The notes: a model not told the origin generated them from the sequence alone. 64,000 nt of DNA from Synanceia verrucosa (GCA_029721515.1 CM056562.1:13363335-13427334), one strand, 5' to 3'. Numbered from the stretch's first letter, positions 27,501 to 42,500 are shown. Numbers and translations are program-made.

Positions 27501-30500
27501 TAGACACAGATAGGATATAGGTCAAGGGATTTTTTTTTAAATTACGGGGGTGCTTCAGTCACGCAGGAGGACTATATCTAAACCTCCAGTTGACATACAT
27601 GGATTAAAATATCGCAGGGGGTAGTGGGGGTGTCACTTTGTTGTGTGGAGTTTGGTTTAAAGGCTTCACAGGGGAAACTATTAAAGAAGTGATTGATTCA
27701 AGTTGTTGCTGAGCAGCGTTGTCATGGCGCATGTTTTTACCCTCTCTTTGTCCTGTCATCAGTCTGGGTTGAGAGGGCATATACGGCCTCAGCTGCTGCT
27801 GCTGGAAAAAAACCTATTGTACTCATTCACACCAGTATTTAGCATCAGGAAGGGAATTGCCAAAAAAACAAAGCCAAGCAGTATCAGAAATTGGGCTGTT
27901 TCTTTACTTAGCTGCAGCATGAAAACATTAGATGATTGTGTTATATTCTGTTTAAAGTTGAGTGGATCAGGCTCTTGTTTCTGTAGGTAAGTGGGCTTTA
28001 TTGGCAGCTGCTGAGAGAAAGAAATAAACAGAAAGACAGCGCTTGGATTTGTCTCGTTCGTGTGCTGTTACCATTTTAGGTCAAGTTTTTGAGACATGCC
28101 TGACTTGTTGTGTTTGCTCCTGTTTTTTCACATGAGATTTGCAGGAGCTCAGTTGAGGGAGTCCTGGTCTATGTATATCTTTATGTGTACCTTATAGGGC
28201 CACTCTGGTGACTCAACACCGCTGGGGGGGGGTTGGCGTGGGTGTCTTTTCATTTCAGACGTTACATCAGTGTCTCTTACAAATTTGCAAGTTTCTAACA
28301 TCTGAATCACACTGCAGCTGAACCGGGTTCATTGAAGTAAATGAGGGCAAAAAAGTGTCATTGTGAGCACTGCTGACTCACTGCCACATAGCAATGATAC
28401 GCTCTACGCAAAGTGAAACATGACACTTCTGTGGGACTTTTTCTATACAGGTAGAGCACGCACTGTTTAGCTGTTATGTGTTCTAGTTTTTATTCATCCA
28501 GGGTTTCTAGTGTTTGTTTCCAGTGCAGAACTACATGTCATGTGTTAAAGCAATCCTCATCTGAACCTAAATGCCAGAGGGGCATTTTGAAAACGATAGT
28601 CTGTATACTCCCATAACACATATCTGACTGTGATGTGAAAACCATTTAATTAGTCGCTGAATGTTGTTTCAGACCTCTGGCTCTTCAGCTGATCAGCTGA
28701 TTTTGTGGCTTTTACAGTATAAAAGAGCCAGGATATTTGGAACTGACAAAAGGACTTGCAGTATCCTGGAATTTTGTTTTGTAAAAGTGAAATTTATTTT
28801 CATTCATTCATTCAAAACCATGACCATTTACGAAGTATGTCCATTTTAGTGGCTGATCTTCCTTTTGTAAAATCCCACCAGATCTTAACTGCTTATTTAT
28901 CTCTGCCAGCGTCCTCTTTCTGCCTCCTCTCATGCGTGCAGATTTGGACAAAGAAGTTGGGATTGTTCAGCTTCTCACCGAGCCACTGTAGTGTAGAAAA
29001 TCCAGGAAACAAAAATAAATTCCTTTCATTATCTCCCGTTTGGCTTTCTTCTCCCACCCCGGTCACTGGACATAAAAAGTGCCTTCATGCACTTGGCAGA
29101 GCTGTCGGTGTTAAATTACCTGGGACCTGTGCCTCCCTCAGCATTCCACAGTAATTAAGAATATCTGCAGGGTCCACAGCAACCGCCCACAAGAAGAAAA
29201 CAGAGGGCGAAGAGAGAGAGAAAAGGGAAAATGTGTATCTATTTCAGCATTGTGTGATGTCATCAGAGTGGGAGCTGCTGCTGCCTCCTAGTCTAGGGCT
29301 AGGTTTTTTTGTGAAGTAGAAAATCTGGTGTGTATCGCTTCCCCTCGTCATTCCTTCAGTCACTGAAAGAAAAAAAGGGTGATTGGGTCAGAATGTAGAA
29401 GATGGCTTAGAAGTGAAGTCATATGGGCCATGCTGACATAAGGGGGTATTAGAAAGGAGGAGAAAAAAAGGGTCATGTGTCCACCAATCAACATGTGCCG
29501 GAGTGGCTCTCAGCACAAATGGAGTTGTGGCAGATGTTGTCTGAATAATGAGCGGGGGCGGGGCATGAAACCCTCTGCCAGGAGGGTGTCTGTCATTGCA
29601 AGGGAGCGATGAGAGAGAAAGGGCAGGCTTTTTTGTTTATCCAGGAGTACCAGCTCTCCTCAGAGCTGCCCACAGCTTTTGGTAGAGCCTGCTGGATTTT
29701 CCTGGGGACGTTTTCACTTTGCACTGAAGATTTTCCTTTATCGCACATGGATGCTGCAAGGATTTCAGGAAAAAAGAAGCACTTTGGACCAGAGGAATAG
29801 CGCTTAAGTTTTGGCAATGCACACAGAAGAGCCTAAAGGAATATATTTGGGATAGGTGACTGTATTGAAAGACTGGATCATCATACCTAATAGGGAGTAT
29901 AAAGCTGCTGTAGCATTTGTTTGGGATTTCTTTAAATTGTTTGACATATTAGTATTTATGAAGCCTTTATTTTTTTTTTATATATATTTTTAAAGGAAAG
30001 GGGCCATAGATTTCCTTTTGAAAAAATAAGTGATAAGATGTAGTATTTATCTGTTGAATTCTCATTTAAAAGAGGAGAAATATATTATTTTGCACAGAGT
30101 TGTTTCTCATGTAAACTGGTTACATTCTGCTCCTTTTTTAAATTTCTCAGTGCGCACTAAAACAACATATACCTCATAGGATTTCGCCACATACTTTATC
30201 GTTTCTTTGTAGTGAGATCTGTTTTAGCATGGGCAAACCACTGAGCAGACCAGATTGCCTCAGACAAAACCCTTCCTGTGTGGGGAAGGGGGAGGAGGAG
30301 GACCTGAACATTGATGACTGCTATGTGCCCCAGAGGTCCATTTATGACACTGTCCGGCTCAACGAGCAGATAGACTCAGGCTCTAAAGGCAGCCTTTCCT
30401 CCCGGCACTTCACAGGCACCTTACCTTACACTCACCGCACACTAGACCTCAGCAGTCTGTGTGGGAATGGAGGCCTCTCTGCTTCCAGTTCATTTGAGCT

Positions 30501-33500
30501 CCGAACCCGCAAACCTGCCATGCTGGACGAACGTGTGGTTTTTGATGGACTTAAACTCAATGGGCACGTAGTCAGAGTGACTGATACAGTGCTGCCTAAA
30601 TCACGTCTTCAGGGGGGAGAGAAGAGGGATAATCCACACCATCGACGTTCGTGGCGGACTTTTGTCCCGACAAATCTGGGCGAGTATGCCAGCCGCAGTG
30701 GGACCCTGTGCTCTGGGAGTGCAGAGAGGCCGGGGGTGATCAATGGCAGGAGAGGGCAGAGTATGACCAGCTCACTGACATCTGAAGAGGACTCAGGTCT
30801 GTACAGCCCCACTGTGGAGAGGGAACGACATGCTCACAGGTCCCACAAAAGAGGAGGCCCTGGTACAAGGAGCCTCTCTTCTTCAGAGGCGATGCACATG
30901 TCCGGGGACCTGAGAGCTGGCCGATCGCTCAGCTCAGGGCAGGAAGAGTTCGCTTTCTCACCTGTGAGGGACAGTCGGTCTCTTTACCACAGCAGCAGCT
31001 TTGTCCAGGACCTGCGACACACAGAATCTGGTGCGGTGGATCTAAATCATAAAAGTACCGTCAGCAATGGAGAATGCAAACACTCCACAGGGAGGCTATC
31101 GTCTGGGTCAGCCTCCAGGACTCATGGTGACAGCTCTGGGTGGCGATCAAGGACATTAACAGACTATGATGAACTGTCCACTGCTGAGCTGTTGGAGGAT
31201 GTGTCACCTCAGGACGACTGTGAGTTGCTCAGTGTGGTGGTGACGCAGCCTGAGACGTACGGAAACTCTGTAACTCTGCCCATAGCGAGCAGCCAGCAAA
31301 CAAAACCGTGGACTGTGCAACAAGGGATGTCTGTGTACAACATGGAGGAGCTGGAGGAGTTCCTGCAATCAGTGGAGGCCTGTCTGCCTAAAAGTTTACA
31401 GACGTTCCAGCATGCAGGGGAGCATGAGATAGAGGCCTTACTGAATGCCATCGCTGCGTGTCCTGAAATGAACCCCATGGGTTTCCCCCCACAGGTGCCC
31501 AAAAACAGCCTCTTCCTTCATTTCTGAGTCATGTTCATTGGCTGATCCAGCACATGATCACACGATGAGTGAAGTAGATTTCGCTCACTAGCTCAACCTT
31601 GAAGTCTGTACACAGCTGTGCTTTAATGATTAGCCCTGCTTTTCTGGAAGCTGCTGACTGGTTAGGGAGTTGTGTATGTCAGCTGGATTTTTAACACCAA
31701 ACTTGAGGGGGTGTCAATTGTGTCCCTGGATTTTGACCATTTTTTTTCTCCAACAAAATCTAGATCTTTATCATCCAGTTTTAAGTGTTTTTAATAGACA
31801 GTCGTGATAGGAAGCACTACTGCAATTAAACTCACTGTGAAAGGGGAAATGTTCATAGTGAATGAAATACTTATTGGTCTAGTTCCGAAAAATTAAACAA
31901 ACACGTCATTCGACTGTATGTCAGCTGATTATAATTGGGTCAATTTAATGAAATGCCAAATAACAATGATCACATTGTAAATTGAGCACTTACAGATAGG
32001 TATTCTGATTTGTTCCGTTTGTCTTTAGGCGTTTCAGAAAGAGGATATTGATCCGTTGCAGACTCAGCTTCAAGACATCAGCGCTCTCGGCCAGGGCCTG
32101 ATCCAAAACGCTGCCAAAGGCACCAGCACCAGGAAGCTCGAGGATGATCTGGAGGAAGTCAACACAAAGTGGAATACCCTTAATAAAAAGGTTATTGAGT
32201 GGTTGATCTGTGCTTTTTTTGAGTGTAATGACTCATTTGTTTTTGCTGTTTACCTTAGTGTTATCCTTCCTGGGTGCAGTCTTAAGTTGAAATCTTTATT
32301 TGCAATTTGGTCTGCAGATTGCCGAGCGTTCAGCTCAGCTGCATGAAGCCTTGTTGCACTGCGGTCAGTTCCAGGATGCTCTGGAGTCGCTGCTCAGCTG
32401 GTTGACCGACACTGAGGAGCTGGTGGCCAATCAAAAACCTCCATCTGCAGAGTTCAAAGTGGTCAAGGCACAGATACAAGAGCAGAAAGTAAGCCAGAAT
32501 AACAAAGTGCAACACATAAAAACACACCATCAGCTCTGTTCTTTCCACTTCAGCACCAGAAAATCAACAATACATTATAACTTCACCATCCATCTCGTTT
32601 AATTGACATCCATTGTTAACAAGAGTGTGGTACACAAAGCATTTTGTTTAATGGGCACTTAATTAGTGCCTGTTAGATTTACTGTTTTTCACCACCAAGC
32701 AGTGCTTGCAGTCAGAGCATGTTTAAGACCTAGTAACTCTCCTCCTTTGTTTGGCTTTGACAGCTCTTACAGAGACTGCTGGATGACAGAAAGCCAACAG
32801 TGGAGCTGATAAAAAAAGAGGGAGAGAAGGTTGCAGAACTGGCAGAGTCCATGGATAAAGAGAAGGTTGCAAAAGAGATTGAATGCCTGGGGCAGAGGTG
32901 GGATGCTCTACTCAAGAGGGCCGAAAACAGGTCTGTATAACACACTTATAATGTTTAACGTCCTTTTAAGTGCTATGCTTCAGTGTTCTTCTTTGTTTTA
33001 AATTTGTTAATTTGTTAAGTCAAATTTGTTTTTCCTAGATTTGAATCTGGAAGTATTCAAAACTTATTTAAAGAGCATCCAATTCCTGAATTCACCTGCT
33101 CCTACTGAAACTTAAAGGAGGTGTTCAACATTTGAGAGAATGTATTTATTAGCTGAGAGGACTGATTGTAAATATGAAGCTAACCGACAGTCAGTTAGCT
33201 TAGCTTGTTACAAAGCCCAAAAATGGGGGGAAACAGCTAGTGTGGCTTTGTCCGAAGATACCAAGCTCTGTGTACCAGCTCCAACATGAGATATAACATG
33301 CTAATCCGTGGGCTAGCTCCCCATTGTTCCCAGGCTTTGTTGTAAGCTAAGCTAACTGGCTACTGACGATAGCTTTGTGGGTAAGATAGACCTTTTTAGC
33401 CAACATAAGCCTTCTAAATGGACCCTTTTGTATTTCCTGTTGCAGTGTTTGTTAATGTAGTAGCTAACAGGAAGTACACTGGAATAAAGCTGTTGCCCTA

Positions 33501-36500
33501 GCAACAGAGTGTCTGTGAAAAAGGTCTATATAGTCATATCAGCCTTCTCGTCTCTCAAATAAATTTTTTCATAAATGTTCGCAAACAAAGGTTTGCCAAT
33601 ATTAAAGTGAGTGTTTTGCCTGGGTTTAGATGTTAGATTTTTTAAATTAAACATTAAGAAAAAAAAATAGCCTCACACTTTTTGAATGAAGATTAATTCA
33701 TGTAGAGATATGTTTTCCACTAATATATCCTGTATTTTTAATAGGGTTGGTTGAAATGAATTTGCTGTCCATTACTGTGTTTTGCTCCTAATCCACTTTC
33801 TGCACAGGCACAAGCAACTTGAGAGCATCTTAGTGGTCACTCAGCAGTTCCACGAGACATTAGAGCCCCTGAGTGAGTGGCTAGCAGCGACAGAGAAACG
33901 CCTCGCCAACTCTGAACCCATCGGCACTGAGACGTCTAAGCTGGAGGATCAGATCTCTCAGCATAAGGTAATAATCCATCATCTTACATCATCGACATAT
34001 GTGTTTTTATGACACAGTCGGTTTTGTCCTGCTGAATTCAGTTTCATTCAGTTTTCATTTGCTCGTTACTGTTTGTGCTTTTCATTATTTCCCATTCCAG
34101 TCGTCATTCAATTTCAGTTTCACATTTTTGTTTTATGTGTGTGTTTTCTGTTTGTGTCATGTTCTGTTGGCGTGTTTCCCATCCCCTGTGGTCAGGCCTT
34201 AGAGGAGGAGATTATGAATCACAGTAAAGACCTGTTACAGGCTGTCAGCCTGGGTCAGATGCTCAAAACTGTGAGCTCAGTGGAAGAAAAGGAGTTTGTT
34301 CAGTGCAAACTGGACGTCACCCAGGCCAGTTACATAGAGCTTCAGGAGCGATGCAGGAGGAAAGCAGAGATGCTGCAGCAGGCTCTGGCAAACGCCCAGC
34401 TGTTTGGAGAGGACGAAGTGGCCCTCATGAACTGGCTCAACGAGGTTCACACGAGGCTGAACGAAGTGTCCGTGGAGGACTACAAAGTAGATGTTCTTGA
34501 AAAGCAGCTGGCAGAACAACGGGTATAAAATCCTCCTCAGGCCACTCATTAAGTTCTCCTTTCATTTAAGTTGTATCAATCATGTTTCATTTGTGTGTCA
34601 TGCATTATTTACAGTTGAACACTTCTTGTGACTCTCTCAGACTTCCTAAAGATATGTTTTCCCTTTAGGCACTACAAAGTGATATTGAGTTGAGGAAGAA
34701 GAATGTTGACCAAGCCATCTCAAACGGGATGGAGCTCCTGAAGCAAACAACAGGCATGTCTGATTTCATGACTTTTTGTGTCACGGTTCATGATGTTAAA
34801 TGTCAGCACACAATTCTCTGTAACGCACATCATAAGGCTTCTCAGCTTATTTAGGGTGAATTTAAACTGCAAACAAATAAGAAATGGCTAAATTTATTGA
34901 AATTGAATTCCCATAAGCCAAATAATTTAAAGAAATATTTTGACAGTTGGACAGATTGAGTGTTAGATGAGAAGATACAGCCAACAGTCTCATTGTGACG
35001 ACTCCAGGAACTTACCCTGTCTATTTCCTTTGCCTTTGACATAGCCAGATATGTTAATTCCCTGTGTCTATGCTAACCTAAGATGAGATAACCAGGTGCT
35101 GGTGTCAGCATAAATTAATTTTCTCATCCAACTTTGCAAGAAAGCGAATAAGCATATTGTATAAAATGTCGAACTGTTCCTTTAAATCCTTTATTTTTAC
35201 TTTATTTCAACTACCTCTGGCAATGAAACCCTTTGTCTTTAACACAGTACTGACTTGCTAGTAGAATACTATACTTCCTCGTAATAAGTCAGAAAATATG
35301 AAACTCCTTGAATCAATACATCATGATTTACTCTCTATTTATAGGTGATGAGGTGGTTGTTATCCAAGGCAAACTGGACGGAATAAAAACAAAGTATGTT
35401 GAGATCAACTCCATGAGTGACAACGTTTTGAAGACACTGGAGCGGGTCTTGGGTCTCTCTACTAAATTGCAGAATACCCATGAGGAGCTGAGCTCCTGGC
35501 TTGAAAAAGTAGAAGCTGAGGTCAGCGCTTTTTCTGATCAGGAGCCAGTGGTCGAACATCTCAGTCATGCACAAAGCAGGCAGAAGGTATGAGCCACTAC
35601 ACTAAAAGTTCAAGAAAGAATGAATACCGAATGTAGTCTTAAAATACAATAAAATACTTCTAACACTCATTGAACTGCATTACAAGACCACATCTGGTGT
35701 TGTCTGTGTGTTATGTAATCTTGTCCAGGCTTTGTTGAAAGAGAGCAAAGATCAAAAACCTGTGATGGACAAGCTGAATGAGCTGAGCAGCTCTCTCCTG
35801 GATCTGATCCCCTGGCACACTCGTGAGGGTCTGGACAAGTTGGTGACCGAGGATAATGAGAGATACAAAGCCGTCTGCGATACCGTCACCCAGCAGGTCG
35901 ACCAGATCAACGCTGACATACTTAAGTCACAGCAGGTAAACCAGAGAAACAGGCTTTTATCTCATAAGGAATTTCTTCATTTAATTGTTTCTCTTCTCCT
36001 TTAATTTCTGTATTAGAGGTATTAGGAGTTGAAAGGTTTTCAGAAATGGGAAATCTGTTTCCAGTTTGAACAGGCTGCAGACACTGAACTCTCCTGGCTG
36101 ACTGACGCTGAGAGGAAGTTACTGTCGATGGGTGAGATCAGACTAGAGCTGGACCAAACCACAGCCCAGCTCCAAGCACAGAAGGTTAGCCTGTCATTCT
36201 GTGCGTGTGTAGATAGACACAGGCCTCCATTTAAACAAAAGTACAGTAAACAGAGCGGTTTGTTTGTAACCAGCCAAACTCACTCTACTGGTTTTTCAGA
36301 TCTTCTCCATGGACATCATGAGACACAAAGATGCTGTGGATGATATTTTAAAATCAGCGAAGGCCATTATGAACAGCAAAAACCCAGAGGAGAAGGAAAT
36401 GTTGAAGGTGAATTTAATTTGCTTAATTTTAAATGGGAATTTATACGTTCAGAATATGTTCAAGAGTCTTGTTGTTGTTTGTCTTGTCAGGCAAAGACCC

Positions 36501-39500
36501 AAACTCTCCTGGAGAAGTACGGCATTGTTAGTCAGATGAACTCAGAGCGCTGTCTGCAGCTGGAGCGAGCCCAGTCTCTGGCCAGTCAGTTCTGGGAGAC
36601 CCATGAGGAGATGTGGCCATGGCTCCAGGAGACCTTGAGCGCCTTCGTCCAGCTGCCTCCACCATCCATTGAGTACGAAACACTCAGGCAGCAGCAAGAG
36701 GAACTCAGGGTAAGAAGCCAGCAGAAGCAGATCTTGAGTACAATGCTTAAATTCAAGCAATGAAGTGAACACAGTGTCTTATCCTCTCCAGCAAATGCGA
36801 GAGCTGATTGCCGAACACAAGCCCCACATTGACAAGATGAATAAGACGGGGCCTCAGCTTCTTGAGCTCAGCCCAGTGGAGGGAGAGTCCATCAGAGAGA
36901 AGTACACAACCACAGACCAGCTTTACACCAAACTCAAGGCTGATGTCAAGCAGAGAGCTGCGAATCTGGACGAGGCCATCTCCAGATCCACCCAGGTGAG
37001 GAGCAGAAAATCTGATTTTTTAAAAAAAAATAAAAAATCATCTTCTTGTCAAAATATGCTAATATTATGTTTCAAAATAGAGTATTGTTATATCAGGTTA
37101 TATCCATTAGCGGTAACACAGTAGCTTTTACATGAAAATATTAATAATAAATTGATTTATAGAGCACTTTTCATAGAAGACGTAGCTCAAAGTGCTTTAA
37201 CAATCAAATCAAATGAAAATGCAGCATAGGACAAGGACAAGTAGACAATAAAATGACAATTGATGCTAAAATGAAGAAGTGAAATAAAATAACAGACCAT
37301 TAAGATTGAACACAAATTGCTGTGATGATAAAAATGCTGATGATATTTTGCCATCTAAATCTTTATGAATCATGGTCATTTTGGGTTACTCTTGATTCCA
37401 AATTATTTCATTGGTTTATTAATTGATTGTTTAGTCTAAGAAATATCAGAAAATAATGAAAAAATTACCCATCACTTTTTCTAAGGTGGGCGTCCTCAAT
37501 CTTGTTTTGTCAATTCAGCTCTCCACTTGTCACAGATATTTAAATTTCTTGAATAGGTTTTACATGAATGCTTCTTTCTATGAATACATTGTATTTTTAT
37601 AACAGGAGAACTAAATGTTTCTCCACCCGCCTGTGGTGACATCACTATATAAAGTATAGTTAAACTGAGGTCTTTCCTCTTCTCGTTCTCCACCAGTTTC
37701 ATGATAAAATTGACCCGATGCTGGAATCCCTGGAGCGGATCGCTGAACGTCTGCGACAGCCTCCATCCATCTCGGTGGAGGTGGAAAAGATCAAGGAGCA
37801 AATTACTGAAAATAAAGCCGTCTCTGTGGATTTGGAGAAGCTGCAGCCCTCTTATGAGACACTGAAGCAGCGAGGAGAGGAGATGATCATACGATCTGAA
37901 GGAGCAGACAAGGACATATCTGCCAAAGGTATAGTTTGTCATCTTAATAGTTTAATTTATTGTATTCACTTTATTTTTTATTTAATTGTATTTAATTTAA
38001 AGGTTGTACCTGAATAAGGTGTGGGAGTGATTACAAGAGCCAATAACACAAATAGCATAATATCAGTGGCATGTTAAACTCAATCACTGGCCAGACCCTG
38101 AACTCTTCCCCCCCCATTAAAACATATGCAATCATTCTGGAATGCTTGGCTTTAGATCTTTGGAGTCTTAACAGACATATTTGCTCACTGCAGGTGTGGT
38201 TTTCATTACTTTATTAAGTCCATTGTGATGTTTCCCAACACACACAGCCAAGGAATAGATGCTAATATTCTTTTGATATTCCACATTTTATAATGTTAAT
38301 TGATTTATTGTGTATTATTTTTTTCACCACACAAGTTGTACAAGACAAACTGGATCAGATGGTGTTCCTGTGGAACGACATCCAGGCCTTATTGGAGGAG
38401 AGGGAGGCGAAGCTGCTGGATGTGATGGACCTGGCAGACAAGTTCTGGTGCGACCACTGCGCTCTCATCGTCACTGTCAAAGACAGCCAGGACCTGCTCA
38501 GAGAGCTGGAGGAGCCCGGCGTCGATCCTTCAGTCGTCAAACAGCAGCAGGAGTTTGTCGAGGTAGCAGGAATGAAAATGAGCCGATGGGTATTTAATAA
38601 TGATGGAGCAATTCTTTGTGTTGACAAGTGCTTTCTGTTGCTACAGGGATTTAAGGAGGAGATCGATGGGCTGCAGGAAGAGCTTGATGTGGTTCAAAAC
38701 CAGGGTGCAGAGCTTCTGACTGCCTGCGGGGAGCCTGATAAACCTGTGATAAAGAAAAGTCTTGATGAGGTAATAGACAAATTCAGAACTCTTTTTATAT
38801 GGACTCATTTCTCCCCCTTCACTTGCTGAGTTTCAGTGCTCTCTGTCTACAGCTGTGCTGATTTACTCTTGTCCTTTTGCCAGGTGAACTCGGCGTGGGA
38901 AAATCTCAACAAGACTTGGAAGGAGAGAGTGGAGAGGCTGGAGGAAGCCATGCAGGCTGCTGTGCAGTTTCAGGACGGCCTGCAGGTACTCTGCTGCATT
39001 TTATTTCAAAAGAATGATCCAAGGTTATTCTCAATGAGACACAGGAACGTGTTGAGGCCACCTAAACATGCCCAAATCCTGGTATTACCATTTATTATAT
39101 TTTTCATTATTCTTATTTATTTGTCTTTGTCATATATAATATTTATAATCAAATCAAAAACCTTTATTATGTGAAAAAGACAGTCATCTTAAATATAGAA
39201 TAGAAAAGACATAAATAAAGTTGTAAAACACTAACAATTAATAATATAATATTACATTATATATATAATAATTTGTTCATGGAGACATATACATGTATTT
39301 GAAAACTTGAACACAAACAGGGAGCCAGACTGTTTTTTAAGCTGAAACCACAGATTACAGTGCTTTTTTATTGCACTTGAAGTGATGCAACATTTTATGA
39401 GAGACCTACAGCATTAACAATAAACACCAACCACAGTGCCTTGCTATATTTATATATAATTTTGACTTGTTTCTCTAGGGCTTTGCAAGGTGTTAAAGGA

Positions 39501-42500
39501 TGAGTCCTATTCACAGCTGCTTTATATTGTTTTTTTTTTTTACCAAATTTAAGGGTCAAACTCCATTAGCTTAATAGCATTTCATTTCAGGACTTTTTTT
39601 GTGTCTGTTTACCTAATATGTCAACCAGATAGATTTACTGCAGACCAACTGTTAGATTTAGTGCATAACATGACACTTGATGTGAAACATCACACCCTGT
39701 GCACAAAGCTTTGTGTTCTCTCACTAACAATGGTGTCCCACCTCGTACGCAGGGCATGTTTGACTGGGTGGATATTCTGGAGAGCAAACTGGATTCGATG
39801 TCACCCGTAGGCACAGACCTGGAAACTGTCAAGCAGCAGATTGTAGAGCTCAAGGTACTGCCTTCTTGTATTTGTGTTTAAATGTGTTTGGCTTCACTTT
39901 TGCTCTGACTTATTCATTTACTTCCTTAGTTTCACTGCAGTAACAAGTGCTAAAGAGCCTCTGTCATTTAACAACTGTTTTTATGTTAATGTTTGATTCA
40001 TAGCCTGCCCCAGTTAGTACAAAAACTGTAAAACAGTTGTCTTTGATGTTCTATAAGACAAACTGCTGTGTGCTGAGGAGGCATAGCCAGTACATGTGTC
40101 ATCCACAAAGCTTTGAATTTCTTTTTGTTGACTGACTGAGGGTTGTACCACTGGATGTTTCAGGAGTACAAAGGAGAGGCGTACCAGCTGCAGATTGAGA
40201 TGGAGCGTCTGAACCACCAGGCAGGCCTCCTGCTGAAGAAGGTGACGGAGGAGGCTGATCGCTGCGCTATTCAGGAGCCCATGTCCGAGCTCAAGATGCT
40301 CTGGGACAACCTGGATGAGAAGCTCATCAGCCGACAGGTCAGGAAAGGGACAGCTCCATTCACACTGTTTAATGATATTTAATATTTCTAATGGGCTATA
40401 CAGCAGACTCAATGGATCACACATGATGTGGAATATGTTGTATCGCCTGCATGTCAAGTGCTTTATCTAATAGTGTAATCTGTCTGTGTTAATCCAGCAC
40501 AAACTGGAGGGAGGCCTCCTGGCACTGGGCCAGTTCCAGCATGCACTGGATGAGCTTTTAGCCTGGATGAGCCACACCGAGGAACTGCTCAATGACCAGA
40601 GGAAGGCTGGAGGAGACCCCAAAGCTGTCGAGATAGAGCTCGCCAAGCATCATGTACGACAAAAGTTGTTTTCTTTCTCCATGCAAACATGTTTCAGTAG
40701 TCAAAGGAACATTTATATATCATGGGATTAGCAAAAGAGCAGTGGCTCAAGAACAAAGAGGAAGTACATTTCTCATTCTGTATGGTTTATCCCAGTGCAA
40801 TTTTAGGTTTGTCCTTTAATGCTTCAGATCCATCCATCTCTTTATCGTCATCTCCACAGGTTCTTCAGAACGATGTGTTGGCGCATAAGGCGACAGTGGA
40901 CACAGTCAATAAGGCTGGTAATGATCTGGTGGAGTCCAGTGCTGGAGAGGAAGCTTCAGGTCTGCAGAGCAAACTGGAGAACCTGAATCAAAGGTGGAAA
41001 GCTATCCTGGAGAAGACAGACCAGAGGAAGCAACAACTAGAGAGCGCTTTGCTTCAGGCATGAAAATTATTTTCACCACAATTTAATAGGCCTTGTTTAT
41101 CATGATTCATTGTTTAATAATCTGTGATTGGGTCTTTTCTCCCAGTGGAGCAACTAGGGATCCCTGTCCACTCATTACTTTTCTATTCATATCTTTAACC
41201 TTTAGCGGTATGCTTTGATGTTGGGGGTTATGAAAATCAGAACTCTGTCCTGGATTTAGGTTTTTATTAGAGAAATGTTCAGAGAAGTTCTTCAGAAACA
41301 CATCTGTTGAAGGGTTTTCCGTATTTGTCAGAAATTGTGCCATCGGAAAAAATCAAATACCCCTTACAGTTTTAGCAGTTAATAAAAATTAAAGTTTGGC
41401 TTCATTTCATCAATTTCATAGTTTTTAATTGCTTGATATGGCAAATAGACCCTAAATGAATCCAAGGAATTACTAGCTCAGATGTCCTCCTCTCCGAGCT
41501 GCAGGATGCTAACAATGAGTGTGTGTGACACGTTTTGTCCTGACTCAGGTTGTATTGTGTTGTAGGCCCAAGGTTTCCATGGTGAGATAGAAGATATGCA
41601 GCAATGGCTGAAAGACACAGAACGTCAGCTGTTGGCATCAAAGGCTGTGGGAGGCTTACCAGACACGGCCCGAGAGCAGCTTAACGCCCATCTGGTATGT
41701 GTTTAACAATATGAAAGGCTGCATACAGATGGCAGGCTTGTAAAGGAGACGACCATGTCTTTTCTGTGTTTTATCTCAAGTGTGAAAATTAAATGACACT
41801 GCAAAATGCACCACTTGCATCCCTGGGCAGAAGATGACAAGAAGCGTTTCAAATTGATTCAACCATGTCGGACTATAATGAATTTGGGAATGTTTCCCAC
41901 CTTTGTTTTCCTTTTCTCTAATGGAGAAACCCAAGACACTTTCACAACAAACTCACCCTGAAGACACATCAGTAGTGACATTTCATAGAGCCAAAAACAG
42001 AGGGATTACTTGTGGGAACATGCCTCTGAGTCTTAATTCTTTCACCATTTCTGGACTACATCTCGACTCACATAGAGATGGAGTGCACTGACAAATTCAT
42101 CACATACACTCACAGACTCTCATATTGCTTTCCAAAACTAAAGCAGAGCTGTAATTTGATGAAAGTGTTGCTCTCCTCATGCCATTGTGTCTTGTGTTTT
42201 CTTGCAGGAGTTGTGTTCTGCCTTCGAGGTGAAGGAGGAACTGTATCAAGAGCTGATGAATAAGGGTCACCAGTTGCTCGCCATAACACCCGAGGGTCCA
42301 GACAGCAACACGGAGCAGGACCTCGCCAACCTGAAGGACAAATGGGAAGCAGTGCAGGGGAAGGTCGCTGAGAGAAAGGTATAGAGTTTAAGAGTTGCGG
42401 TGAGGATGGCAGAGCCTCACTGCTTTCAGCTCAGTGATTCACAGCTTCAGCTTAAGGTGCCAGTGAGAGATCGCTGACATACACTTGGGCCATGACGCTG

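Noticed and set aside
27703..29154. Open frames in the large intron
   Set aside because: No recognisable domain, unlikely composition and no matching splice phase.
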